Origin: an uncultured Alistipes sp. | Lineage (GTDB): Bacteria > Bacteroidota > Bacteroidia > Bacteroidales > Rikenellaceae | Direction of reading: 5' to 3' | NCBI GenBank assembly: GCA_900550375.1 | Contig: URRP01000006.1 | Location: forward strand, 11,148 to 75,147 | Length of the DNA stretch: 64,000 bases | Shown here: positions 17,473 to 25,476 of the stretch, in pieces | Numbering within the stretch: position 1 is the first letter of the stretch | Layout: every line of letters begins with the position of its first letter | Notes under the pieces: generated by a model | What the model saw: the letters and a program-made list of their open reading frames with translations, nothing else | Told to the model about the DNA's origin: nothing | Databases searched by the model: none | Translations under genes and position numbers: made by a program

Positions 17473-19161
17473 ATGGAACAGACCGGCAAAGCGTGTATCC
17501 AGAGCAGCCGTCATGCTGCATTGCTGGCTCTCTGCTATTTTATTGCCCTGATGATACCGAATGTCATCCTGTTTTTTACGGAACCCTATTCGGGCTGGTC
17601 GAAGGCTGTGCTGCTGACGCTGCCGGCCGGAGGCTATATCCTGTGGAGCGTCGCATTCCGCCGTTCGGGAATCGCCGTGTGGCTGAGTTTTCCGGTGATC
17701 TTCTTCTGCGCTCTTCAGATCGTGCTGCTCTATCTGTTCGGAAATTCGGTTGCGGCCACCGATATGTTCATCAATATCGTCACGACCAATCCCGGCGAGG
17801 CGACGGAGCTGCTGAGCAACATCTACCCTTCAGTGATTCTGGTCTGCGTCATCTATCTCCCGTTGTTGTGGGCGGCGACCGTGCACCTGCGGCGCAAAGT
17901 CGATTTCGCACCCTGCTTCCGCCGCCGGATGGCTTTGATCGGAGGTACGCTGGCGCTTGTCGGTGCGGGACTGCTGGTTCCGGCTTACCATGCCGGTCGG
18001 CGTATCCTCCGCAACGAGATTTTTCCGGTCAACGTGGCTTACAACGTCTCGCTCTGCGTGCGCGAATACGGTAAGATCAAGAATTACGACCGCACATCGG
18101 CCGATTTCACCTATCATGCCCGACGTGCGGCGAAGGCCAGCAAGCGGGAGATCTACGTCTATGTGATCGGAGAGGCGTCGCGGGCCGCCAACTGGGAGCT
18201 GTACGGTTATGAACGGCCGACGAATCCCCGCTTGCTCGCGATGGGCGACAGGGTGGTCGTCTTCCGCAATATGCTCACACAGAGCAATACCACGCACAAA
18301 AGCGTGCCGATGATCCTCTCGTCGGTCCGAACGAACGAACACGACGAACTGTTCCGCCGCAAGGGGCTGCCGGCGCTCTTCAACGAGGCGGGGTTCCGCA
18401 CATGGTTCCTTTCGAACCAGTCGCCGCAGGGGGCGATGATCGACAATCTGGCGCGCGACGCCGACAGCCTGATCTATATAGGTAATCCGCGGTACGATAT
18501 GCAGCTGCTCGACACGATGAAACGCATCGTCGCGGCCGATACGGAGAACGACCTGCTCTTCATCCTCCACTGCTACGGGTCGCATTTCAGCTACCATCAG
18601 CGGTATCCGCGCGAGGTGGCCTATTTCCTGCCTGACGATGACGTGGCCATCGAGCGGCAGCACAAGCAGAAGATCTGGAACGCCTACGACAATTCGATCC
18701 GCTATACCGACCAGTTCCTCGCTTCGATGATCGATTATCTCGCATCGCTCGACGCTTGCAGCGCCTTGCTATACAGCTCCGATCATGGCGAGGATATGCT
18801 CGACGACGAGCGCGAGCGGTTTCTTCACGCTTCGCCCACGACCACCTGCTGGCAGCTGCATATCGCTTCGCTGGCGTGGTTCTCGGATGAATATAGACGG
18901 GAGTTCCCCGAGCAGTCCGCTGCCGCAGCCGGCCATGAAAACGCCCCTGCGACGACGCACGCGCTTTTCCAGACCATCGCCGACATCGCGCGCATCGAGG
19001 GCGACTACCTCTACCGTGAAGCGTCGCTCGCAAGTCCGCAGTACGACACGACGCTCCGGCGTTGTTACCTCAACGATCACAACCGTGCCGTGCCCTTCAG
19101 GGAAACGGGACTCAACGAGACGGATCTGGCCTATTTCCGCCGGAGGAATATCGAATTGTAG
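17473..19161 (+). CDS. Phosphoethanolamine transferase (EptA-like, sulfatase fold)
   Basis: A 562-residue inner-membrane enzyme. About five hydrophobic segments occupy residues 15-175, followed by a periplasmic alkaline-phosphatase-like domain. Catalytic motifs are YVIGEASRAANWELYGYERPTNP, the nucleophile Thr in LTQSNTTHKSVPMIL, YGSHFSYHQRYP, and SDHGEDMLDD. It transfers phosphoethanolamine to lipid A or other envelope glycans, which in other bacteria changes resistance to cationic peptides. It closes a three-gene envelope operon beginning at 15720. Confidence 0.9.
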   Translation: MEQTGKACIQSSRHAALLALCYFIALMIPNVILFFTEPYSGWSKAVLLTLPAGGYILWSVAFRRSGIAVWLSFPVIFFCALQIVLLYLFGNSVAATDMFINIVTTNPGEATELLSNIYPSVILVCVIYLPLLWAATVHLRRKVDFAPCFRRRMALIGGTLALVGAGLLVPAYHAGRRILRNEIFPVNVAYNVSLCVREYGKIKNYDRTSADFTYHARRAAKASKREIYVYVIGEASRAANWELYGYERPTNPRLLAMGDRVVVFRNMLTQSNTTHKSVPMILSSVRTNEHDELFRRKGLPALFNEAGFRTWFLSNQSPQGAMIDNLARDADSLIYIGNPRYDMQLLDTMKRIVAADTENDLLFILHCYGSHFSYHQRYPREVAYFLPDDDVAIERQHKQKIWNAYDNSIRYTDQFLASMIDYLASLDACSALLYSSDHGEDMLDDERERFLHASPTTTCWQLHIASLAWFSDEYRREFPEQSAAAAGHENAPATTHALFQTIADIARIEGDYLYREASLASPQYDTTLRRCYLNDHNRAVPFRETGLNETDLAYFRRRNIEL

Positions 19162-19290
19162 CGGAGCCGGCGAACGGATCAAAGAACCTCTTCGGACCCT
19201 GTTGAATCCGGCGCTCGGTCGCCGCGGTGCGAGCATCGTTCGACCGGCCGGTTTCGTAAGGGCGGCGAAATAATTCGGGGAATGAGATGA

Positions 19291-19331
19291 CAAAACAATA
19301 AGGGCTATCCCAATGCGGGACAGCCCTTATT
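19291..19331 (-). terminator. Terminator of the histone-like gene
   Basis: A 15-bp stem with one mismatch (19297-19311 with 19317-19331) is followed on the minus strand by TGTTTTG. It ends the histone-like transcript and may also stop the converging transcript from the left. Confidence 0.7.
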
Positions 19332-19349
19332 CGTTGCAGGTTCCAAACT

Positions 19350-19523
19350 TTATTTGGCAGCCTCGACCGAAGCCTTGCGGAATTCCTTCATCAGCTTCAT
19401 AATCTCCAGCGCAGCCTTACGTGCGCGGGTTCCGGCAGCTTTGTTGTTTTTAGATACCTGAGCCTCGGCGTTCTCAGCGAAAAGAGCGTACTGGGCTTTG
19501 ATTTGCTCAACTAATTTTTCCAT
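19350..19523 (-). CDS. Small histone H1-like protein
   Basis: A 57-residue basic, helical protein beginning MEKLVEQIKAQYALFAEN and ending KASVEAAK, the form seen for Bacteroidetes histone H1/Hc1-like proteins. The Lys/Arg/Ala-rich middle (SKNNKAAGTRARKAALEI) suits nucleic-acid binding and nucleoid organisation. I set the start at the ATG 19521-19523, because an 11-residue longer version would begin upstream of the likely transcription start. A promoter sits at 19554-19584. Confidence 0.8.
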   Translation of the reverse strand: MEKLVEQIKAQYALFAENAEAQVSKNNKAAGTRARKAALEIMKLMKEFRKASVEAAK

Positions 19524-19553
19524 ACTCGTAAATTTTGGGTTGTTTATCATTTG

Positions 19554-19584
19554 CAAATATAGGAAATATCTCGAATTGAGAAAA
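19554..19584 (-). promoter_or_regulatory. Promoter for the histone-like gene
   Basis: On the minus strand a TTTT -33-like element (19581-19584), 19 nt, then TATATTTG (19554-19561), a perfect -7 box. The start codon is about 30 nt downstream. Confidence 0.55.
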
Positions 19585-19695
19585 TAATTTTTGAAAAAAA
19601 ATACGCTTAAAACGCTATTTCGCGGTGTTTTAGAGGTTTTTAGTCTGTAAATCGGTATGTTTTTTGCCTCCAGTCAGTGAAAATCATGGCTTTCA

Positions 19696-20820
19696 ATGGA
19701 CAAAATAGGAACACTCCTTTGCGCCTTTGCGGCGTTGCTGGCGGGCGGTTGCCGCGGCCGGCATACAACCGGTGCGCAGCCTCATCTGCGTGTCGAAGTG
19801 ATCGAAGCGGTGACGGACACCGTCCCTAACCGCATGAGCTTCGTGAGCAGCGTCGAAAGCAATTTCGATGCGCTGATCGAACCCCGCGTCAACGGGTATC
19901 TCGTGAATAAGTATTTCAGCAGCGGTATGCCGGTTCGAAAAGGGCAGCTGCTCTTTACGATCGATCCCAACCTGCTCTCCACTACCCTGCTTTCGGCGCG
20001 GGCATCGCTCGAATCGGCGCGGGCACAGGAGGTCTCGGCCCGCAACAACTACGAGCGTGCCGTGCCGCTGGCCCGCATCGACGCCATCAGTCAGACGCAG
20101 CTCGACCAGTATACGGCCGAATACGTCGCCGCCAAGGCCGCCGTCCGCTCGGCCGAGCAGCAGGTGCGCAACGCGCAGTTACAGGTGGGTTATACCCGTA
20201 TTTACGCCCCGATCGACGGCATCATCGCTTCGAGTAACGCCCATACGGGTGACTACGTGGGCGTAGGCACCCAGTTTACGGTACTGACTACCATTTCGAA
20301 CATCGATACCGTTTCGGTCAACGTCGCTATTCCGATGGCGCAATATCTCCGCTATGCGGGAACCCGCCCGTCGATCTATGAAAACGACGGCTTGCTCTCG
20401 GATATCACCCTCTCGCTGGCCGACGGCGTGGTCTATGCCTCGAAGGGATGGTACAGCTATACGCAGAAGGATATTTCCAGTTCGATGGGAACCATCGTAT
20501 TGGTGGTCAAGTTCGCCAATCCCGACTACACGCTCAAGCCCGGACAGTTCGCCCGCGTGACGGCCAACGTCGGGGTGTCGCTGCCCTATGTCGTCGTGCC
20601 GCAGCGTGCCGTGACGCAGATGCAGGATCTCAGTTCGGTGTGGGTCGTCGCGCCCGACAGCACGGCCCGGTACCGGCGTGTGGAGCTGGGGCGTATCACC
20701 GGCGACAGGTGGTGTATCCTGTCGGGCGTGGAGCAGGGCGAGTGGGTCGTCACGGCCGGCATTCAGAAATTGCGTAACGGCCAGAAGGTGATTCCGGCCC
20801 CAATCAACCCGAGTAAATAG
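19696..20820 (+). CDS. RND efflux periplasmic adaptor (membrane fusion protein)
   Basis: A 374-residue lipoprotein (lipobox LLAGGC, Cys19). It shows the adaptor plan: beta-barrel and lipoyl halves (EPRVNGYLVNKYFSSGMPVRKGQLLFTID, then YTRIYAPIDGIIASSNAHTGDYVGVG) around a helical hairpin (about residues 95-160), followed by a barrel and membrane-proximal domain (GQFARVTANVG). It links an RND pump to an outer membrane channel. Three nucleotides separate it from the pump gene; no local regulator is encoded. Confidence 0.93.
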   Translation: MDKIGTLLCAFAALLAGGCRGRHTTGAQPHLRVEVIEAVTDTVPNRMSFVSSVESNFDALIEPRVNGYLVNKYFSSGMPVRKGQLLFTIDPNLLSTTLLSARASLESARAQEVSARNNYERAVPLARIDAISQTQLDQYTAEYVAAKAAVRSAEQQVRNAQLQVGYTRIYAPIDGIIASSNAHTGDYVGVGTQFTVLTTISNIDTVSVNVAIPMAQYLRYAGTRPSIYENDGLLSDITLSLADGVVYASKGWYSYTQKDISSSMGTIVLVVKFANPDYTLKPGQFARVTANVGVSLPYVVVPQRAVTQMQDLSSVWVVAPDSTARYRRVELGRITGDRWCILSGVEQGEWVVTAGIQKLRNGQKVIPAPINPSK

Positions 20821-20823
20821 CCT

Positions 20824-23800
20824 ATGGAACGATTTTTCGTCAGCCGACCGATCTTCGCCATCTGCATCGCCTTGGCGATCGTATTGTTGGGTGCGATCTC
20901 GATTTTCGACCTCTCGATCGAACAGTATCCCGACATTACGCCTCCCGTGGTGGAGGTGACCGCCAGTTACAGCGGCGCCGACGCCGAGACGGTGAACGAC
21001 GCCGTGGCGACACCCGTGGCGCAAAGCGTGATGGGCGTAAGCGACATGCTCTATATGCAGTCGACGAGTGCCAACGACGGCACGATGGTGTTGCAGGTGG
21101 TCTTCAACGTCGGGACCGATCCCGATCTGGACGCGATCTTCACCCAGAACAACGTCGCCACCTCGACAGCGCTGCTTCCCTCTACTGTTGTCACGCAGGG
21201 CGTGGTGACGCAGAAGACGATGACGGGATTCCTGATGGTCTTCGCGTTGCACAGCGACGGCCGTTACGACAATGAATTCCTCTCGAACTACGCCTACATC
21301 AATCTTCAGAACCAGCTGCTCAAAATCAACGGCGTGGGCAAGGTCTCGATTATGGGTGCCGGCGAGTATGCCATGCGCATCTGGATCAAACCCGATCTGC
21401 TGAACTACTACAACGTATCGCTCGACGAGCTGCGGGCGGCCGTGCTCTCGGAGGGAGGCATCTACCCTGCCGGTCAATTCGGCGCCGAGCCGTCGCCCGA
21501 AGGGACTACCTATACGTATACGGTCACCATGCCGCGCCAGATCTCCACGGCCGAAGAGTTCGCCTCGATCGTCGTGAAGACCACTCCCGCCGGCGAACAG
21601 ATCTTTCTGCACGACGTGGCCGACGTAGCACTGGGCAGTAAATCCTACGGTGTCGCTTCGGCGTTCGGCGAAGAGCCGGCCTCGCTGCTGGTCATCTATC
21701 AGGAACCGGGCAGCAACGCCGTGGACGTGGGCAATCGTGTGAAGGCAGCCGTCGGGCAGCTTTCGGAGCGTTTCCCCGACGGGGTGAGTTGTACGACGAT
21801 CGTCGACTCCACGGAGAGTATCCGTTCGGGCGTGGAGGAGATCATCCTCACGCTGATTCTGGCGCTCGTGCTGGTGATCGCCATTATCTACCTCTTCATT
21901 CAGGACTGGCGGGCGACGCTCATCCCGCTCGTCGCCATTCCGGTCTCGCTCATCGGCACGTTCATCTTCTTCCCGTTGCTCGGGTTCTCGATCAATATCA
22001 TCTCGCTGCTGGGATTGGTGCTGGCCATCGGACTGGTAGTCGACGACGCTATTGTGGTGGTCGAAGCCGCACAGGTCAATATCGAACGGGGGATGAAGCC
22101 CCACGAAGCGGCCATGGAGGCGATGCGCAACGTCGCATCGCCGATCGTCGCCACGACCGTCGTGCTGCTGGCGGTCTTCATTCCGATGTCGTTCGTGGGC
22201 GGAATTTCGGGGAGGCTATTCCAGCAGTTCGCCGTGACGATTTCGGTCTCGGTCGTGCTCTCGTCCTTCAACGCCCTGACGCTCTCGCCCGCCCTGTGCG
22301 CCCTGCTGCTCAAACCCCGCAAGGAGGCGAAAAAGGGCTTCTTCGCTGCGTTCAACCGCTGGTTCGACCGTTGGCTGGAGGGGTATTCGGCACGGATTGC
22401 CGCCACCGTGCGGCACATGGTGCGCACGGCAGTCCTGCTGCTGGTGATCGGCGGCGCGATCGGCGCTGCTTGGTATTTCATGCCGGGCGGTTTCCTCCCC
22501 GAAGAGGATCAGGGCTACGTGATGGTCGTGGTGAATGCCCCCGAAGCGTCGTCGCTGCAGGTGACGCAGGAGGCGTTGGTCGGGGCCGACCGTATCATCC
22601 GCTCGCTGCCCGAAGTGCAGTATACCTCCTATGCCGCAGGCTTCAATATGCTGGCCGGCATCGCCGAGACCGACAGCGGCGTGGTTTTCGTCAAGCTGGT
22701 CGACTACTCCGACCGCAAACGCTCGGCCATGCAGATCGCGGCGGCGCTCAACGGGATGCTCTACGAGGAGCTGCCCGGTGCCATGGGCTTCGCCTTTATA
22801 CCGCCGTCGATTCCCGGTCTGGGTGTCGCATCGGGGCTGTCGGCCGTTACGCAGGATCTGGAGGGACGCGGCACGGCGTATCTGAGCGAACAGACGATGC
22901 GTTACCTCGATTCGCTGCGCCGTCGGCCGGAGATCGCCACCGCGACCACCTCGTTCAATGCCGGCGTCCCGCAGCGCAGGCTGGTAATCGACAAGGCTTA
23001 CGCCATGCAGGAGGGTGTGGCGCTCAGTGATGTCTATTCGGCTATAACGACTTATTTGGGTGGTGCTTACGTCAATAACTTCAACCGATTCGGCAAGTTG
23101 TATCAGACCTATCTGTCGGCAGCGCCCGACTACCGGATCGACCGCACGTCGCTCGACAGCTATTTCGTAAAGAATGCCCGCAACGAGAGCGTACCCGTCT
23201 CGGCCTTCGTCAGCGTGCGCGATACGGTCGGCCCGACCTATATTTCACAGTTCAACCTCTTCCGCTCGATCGCCCTGAACATCGCTCCGGCCGACGGCGT
23301 TTCGTCCAAGCAGGCGATGGGGGCTGTCATGGAGGTGGCCGGCGAAGTGCTGCCCGACGACGTGGATGTGGCTTGGAGCGGTACGTCGCTCGTCGAGAGC
23401 AACGAGTCGAAAAGTTCGTCGCTGGTTTACCTGCTGTCGCTGGCGATCGTCTTTCTGGCGCTGTCGGCACTTTACGAGAGTTGGGGACTTCCGGCGGCGA
23501 TTCTGCTGGGGGTACCTCCCGCTGTGCTGGGTGCTTTTGCGCTGCTGTGGTTCGCTCACCTGTTCGATTCGCTCTTCATCAATGACATCTACATGCAGAT
23601 TTCGCTGGTGATGCTCATCGGTCTGGCGGCCAAGAATGCGATTCTGGTCGTGGAGTACGCCGACCGGCTCTTCTTCGAACAGAAGATGTCGCTCGTCGAC
23701 GCTGCCGTCGGTGCTGCCAAGTTGCGTGTGCGGCCGATTCTGATGACTGCCTTCGCCTTCATACTGGGTGTCATGCCGCTGATTTTCGCCAGCGGCGTCT

Positions 23801-23955
23801 ACTCGACCGCCCGCAATATCATGGGTGTGGCGCTGGTGGGCGGCATGTTGCTGGCCACGCTGCTCGGAATCTTCATCTATCCCTCACTCTACTACCTGAT
23901 CGCCCGTTTGGGCCGGTTCGAGCGTAAACGGGACTTAAAATCGCAGAACCTATGA
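20824..23955 (+). CDS. RND efflux pump permease (HAE1/AcrB-like)
   Basis: A 1043-residue inner-membrane pump of normal length for the hydrophobe/amphiphile efflux family. It begins MERFFVSRPIFAICIALAIV and has the RND signature segments around residues 335-500 (VLAIGLVVDDAIVVVEAAQVNIERG, with the paired Asp residues of the proton relay) and the second repeat at about 860-1030. Two large periplasmic loops carry the drug-binding porter domains. It uses the proton gradient to expel hydrophobic compounds; substrates are unknown. The stop overlaps the next start by 4 nt. Confidence 0.95.
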   Translation: MERFFVSRPIFAICIALAIVLLGAISIFDLSIEQYPDITPPVVEVTASYSGADAETVNDAVATPVAQSVMGVSDMLYMQSTSANDGTMVLQVVFNVGTDPDLDAIFTQNNVATSTALLPSTVVTQGVVTQKTMTGFLMVFALHSDGRYDNEFLSNYAYINLQNQLLKINGVGKVSIMGAGEYAMRIWIKPDLLNYYNVSLDELRAAVLSEGGIYPAGQFGAEPSPEGTTYTYTVTMPRQISTAEEFASIVVKTTPAGEQIFLHDVADVALGSKSYGVASAFGEEPASLLVIYQEPGSNAVDVGNRVKAAVGQLSERFPDGVSCTTIVDSTESIRSGVEEIILTLILALVLVIAIIYLFIQDWRATLIPLVAIPVSLIGTFIFFPLLGFSINIISLLGLVLAIGLVVDDAIVVVEAAQVNIERGMKPHEAAMEAMRNVASPIVATTVVLLAVFIPMSFVGGISGRLFQQFAVTISVSVVLSSFNALTLSPALCALLLKPRKEAKKGFFAAFNRWFDRWLEGYSARIAATVRHMVRTAVLLLVIGGAIGAAWYFMPGGFLPEEDQGYVMVVVNAPEASSLQVTQEALVGADRIIRSLPEVQYTSYAAGFNMLAGIAETDSGVVFVKLVDYSDRKRSAMQIAAALNGMLYEELPGAMGFAFIPPSIPGLGVASGLSAVTQDLEGRGTAYLSEQTMRYLDSLRRRPEIATATTSFNAGVPQRRLVIDKAYAMQEGVALSDVYSAITTYLGGAYVNNFNRFGKLYQTYLSAAPDYRIDRTSLDSYFVKNARNESVPVSAFVSVRDTVGPTYISQFNLFRSIALNIAPADGVSSKQAMGAVMEVAGEVLPDDVDVAWSGTSLVESNESKSSSLVYLLSLAIVFLALSALYESWGLPAAILLGVPPAVLGAFALLWFAHLFDSLFINDIYMQISLVMLIGLAAKNAILVVEYADRLFFEQKMSLVDAAVGAAKLRVRPILMTAFAFILGVMPLIFASGVYSTARNIMGVALVGGMLLATLLGIFIYPSLYYLIARLGRFERKRDLKSQNL

Positions 23956-25316
23956 GACGCACGTTGTTTTTGCTGATGGCGCTGGCCGGTTTCGCGGCCT
24001 GTAATCCCCAACTCTATCCGCCGCAGGTGGATGCACCGGACAACTACCTCTATGCCGGCCGGTTCCAGCAGGATTCGGTCGTCGCGAACTACGACTGGTG
24101 GCGTGTCTTCCGTGATTCGACGCTCGATTCGTTGATCTCTCGGGCGCTGGCCAACAACCGCAATCTGGCCGTCGCCTACTCGCGTGTCGAGGAGGCGGGC
24201 AAGCAGATCGCCATCGCGCGCGCCGATTTTCTCCCTTCGTTCGGGGTCGGCGTATCGGCCGAAGGCGACTACAATGCCGAGACGAAGATCGTTCAGAAAT
24301 ATGCCGCAGAACCGCAGATAACGTGGGAGGTGTCGCTGTTCGGCGCACTTCGAAACTCGACGCAGGCCGCACGCTCGGAACTGCTCTCTACGGAGTGGGC
24401 TTTGCGGGGGGTGATGCTGTCGCTCACGGCCGAGGTGGCTACAACCTATTTCCAGTTGCTCGGGTACCAGCGGAATCTTCGGATCGCCGAGCGCAGTTAT
24501 GCTCTGCGGCAGGAGTCGGCGGCGTTGATCGACTCGATGTTCCGTCACGGCATGACCAACGGCGTAGCGCTGCAACAGGCGCGCAGTCTGGTCTATTCGG
24601 CGGCGGCCGATATCCCTACCTATCGCCGCGCCGTGGCGCAGATGCAGCTGACACTCTGCACGCTGCTGGGCGAAAATCCGCAGCGGCCGCTGGATGTCGG
24701 GACGGGTGTGGGTTTGATGGAAGACTATCAGCCGGTCGATGTGCCGGTGGGCCTTCCTTCGGAACTGCTCGAACGGCGTCCCGATATCATGGAGGCCTAT
24801 TATGCGATGGAAGCGGCTGCCTACAAGGCCCGTTATGCGCGCAGCGTGCGTTTTCCGTCGATTTCGCTCACCGGCGCGGGCGGCGTGGCGGGCGGTACGC
24901 TCAAGGAGCTGACCTCGGGTAAGCCGTGGGTGTGGTCGGCCGTCGGACAGATCACCCAGCCCCTGTTCGCTTTCGGGAAACTGAAACGCACCGAGCAGGC
25001 GGCCGTCGAGGCGTATAAACAGCAGGTCTACACCTACGAGCAGACGGTCATCGAGGCCTTCGCCGATGTCGAAACGGCATTGGTGAGCATCGAAACCTAC
25101 CGCAAACAGGCGACGCGGCAGGCGCAGCTGGTGCTGGCCAACAACCGCATCAGCGAGATGAATCGCGAGCTGTATCGCAACGGCATGTCGGCCTATCTGG
25201 ACGTGATCGATGCCGAACGCGAGTTATATGCTTCCCAGATGCAGTTCGTCGAGATTGCCGTGCAGCAATACGTCAATTACGTCGGATTGTACAAGGCGCT
25301 GGGCGGCGGATGGTAA
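23952..25316 (+). CDS. Outer membrane efflux channel (TolC/OprM, NodT family)
   Basis: A 454-residue lipoprotein (FAACNPQLYP, Cys17). The repeat architecture of the OMF family is visible: NRNLAVAYSRVEEAGKQIAIARADFLPSF in the first half and a second copy from about residue 270 (ERRPDIMEAYYAMEAAAYKARYARSVRFPSISLTG), with long helices that form the periplasmic tunnel. It completes the tripartite efflux system encoded by 19696-25316. Confidence 0.93.
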   Translation: MRRTLFLLMALAGFAACNPQLYPPQVDAPDNYLYAGRFQQDSVVANYDWWRVFRDSTLDSLISRALANNRNLAVAYSRVEEAGKQIAIARADFLPSFGVGVSAEGDYNAETKIVQKYAAEPQITWEVSLFGALRNSTQAARSELLSTEWALRGVMLSLTAEVATTYFQLLGYQRNLRIAERSYALRQESAALIDSMFRHGMTNGVALQQARSLVYSAAADIPTYRRAVAQMQLTLCTLLGENPQRPLDVGTGVGLMEDYQPVDVPVGLPSELLERRPDIMEAYYAMEAAAYKARYARSVRFPSISLTGAGGVAGGTLKELTSGKPWVWSAVGQITQPLFAFGKLKRTEQAAVEAYKQQVYTYEQTVIEAFADVETALVSIETYRKQATRQAQLVLANNRISEMNRELYRNGMSAYLDVIDAERELYASQMQFVEIAVQQYVNYVGLYKALGGGW

Positions 25317-25371
25317 CTGCGCCGAGTGGATAATACCTATATCGAGGTATCGGAAAACCGCTTTTTTCCAT

Positions 25372-25379
25372 TAACTTTG
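25372..25379 (+). promoter_or_regulatory. -7 element for feoAB
   Basis: TAACTTTG matches TAnnTTTG and lies about 98 nt upstream of the feoAB start. The leader between them contains a hairpin repeat (25399-25457). No good -33 TTTG is present. Confidence 0.45.
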
Positions 25380-25398
25380 CCGCGCAAAGTTAATATGA

Positions 25399-25457
25399 AC
25401 GTTTTCGATCAGCGAGGGCAGAAACCGCTTGCGGGTTATGCCGAGCGTAGAAAACGT
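25399..25457. repeat. Hairpin repeat in the feoAB leader
   Basis: The 59-bp unit has perfect 8-bp inverted ends (ACGTTTTC and GAAAACGT) and an internal GAGGGCAGA ... ACCGC/GCGG hairpin ... TTATGCCGAGCG. A related unit with the same ends lies at 41241-41303 in the 3' end of rmlD. Its transcript could fold in the feoAB leader. Confidence 0.6.
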
Positions 25458-25476
25458 CTGTGAAAACGAAGAGAAA

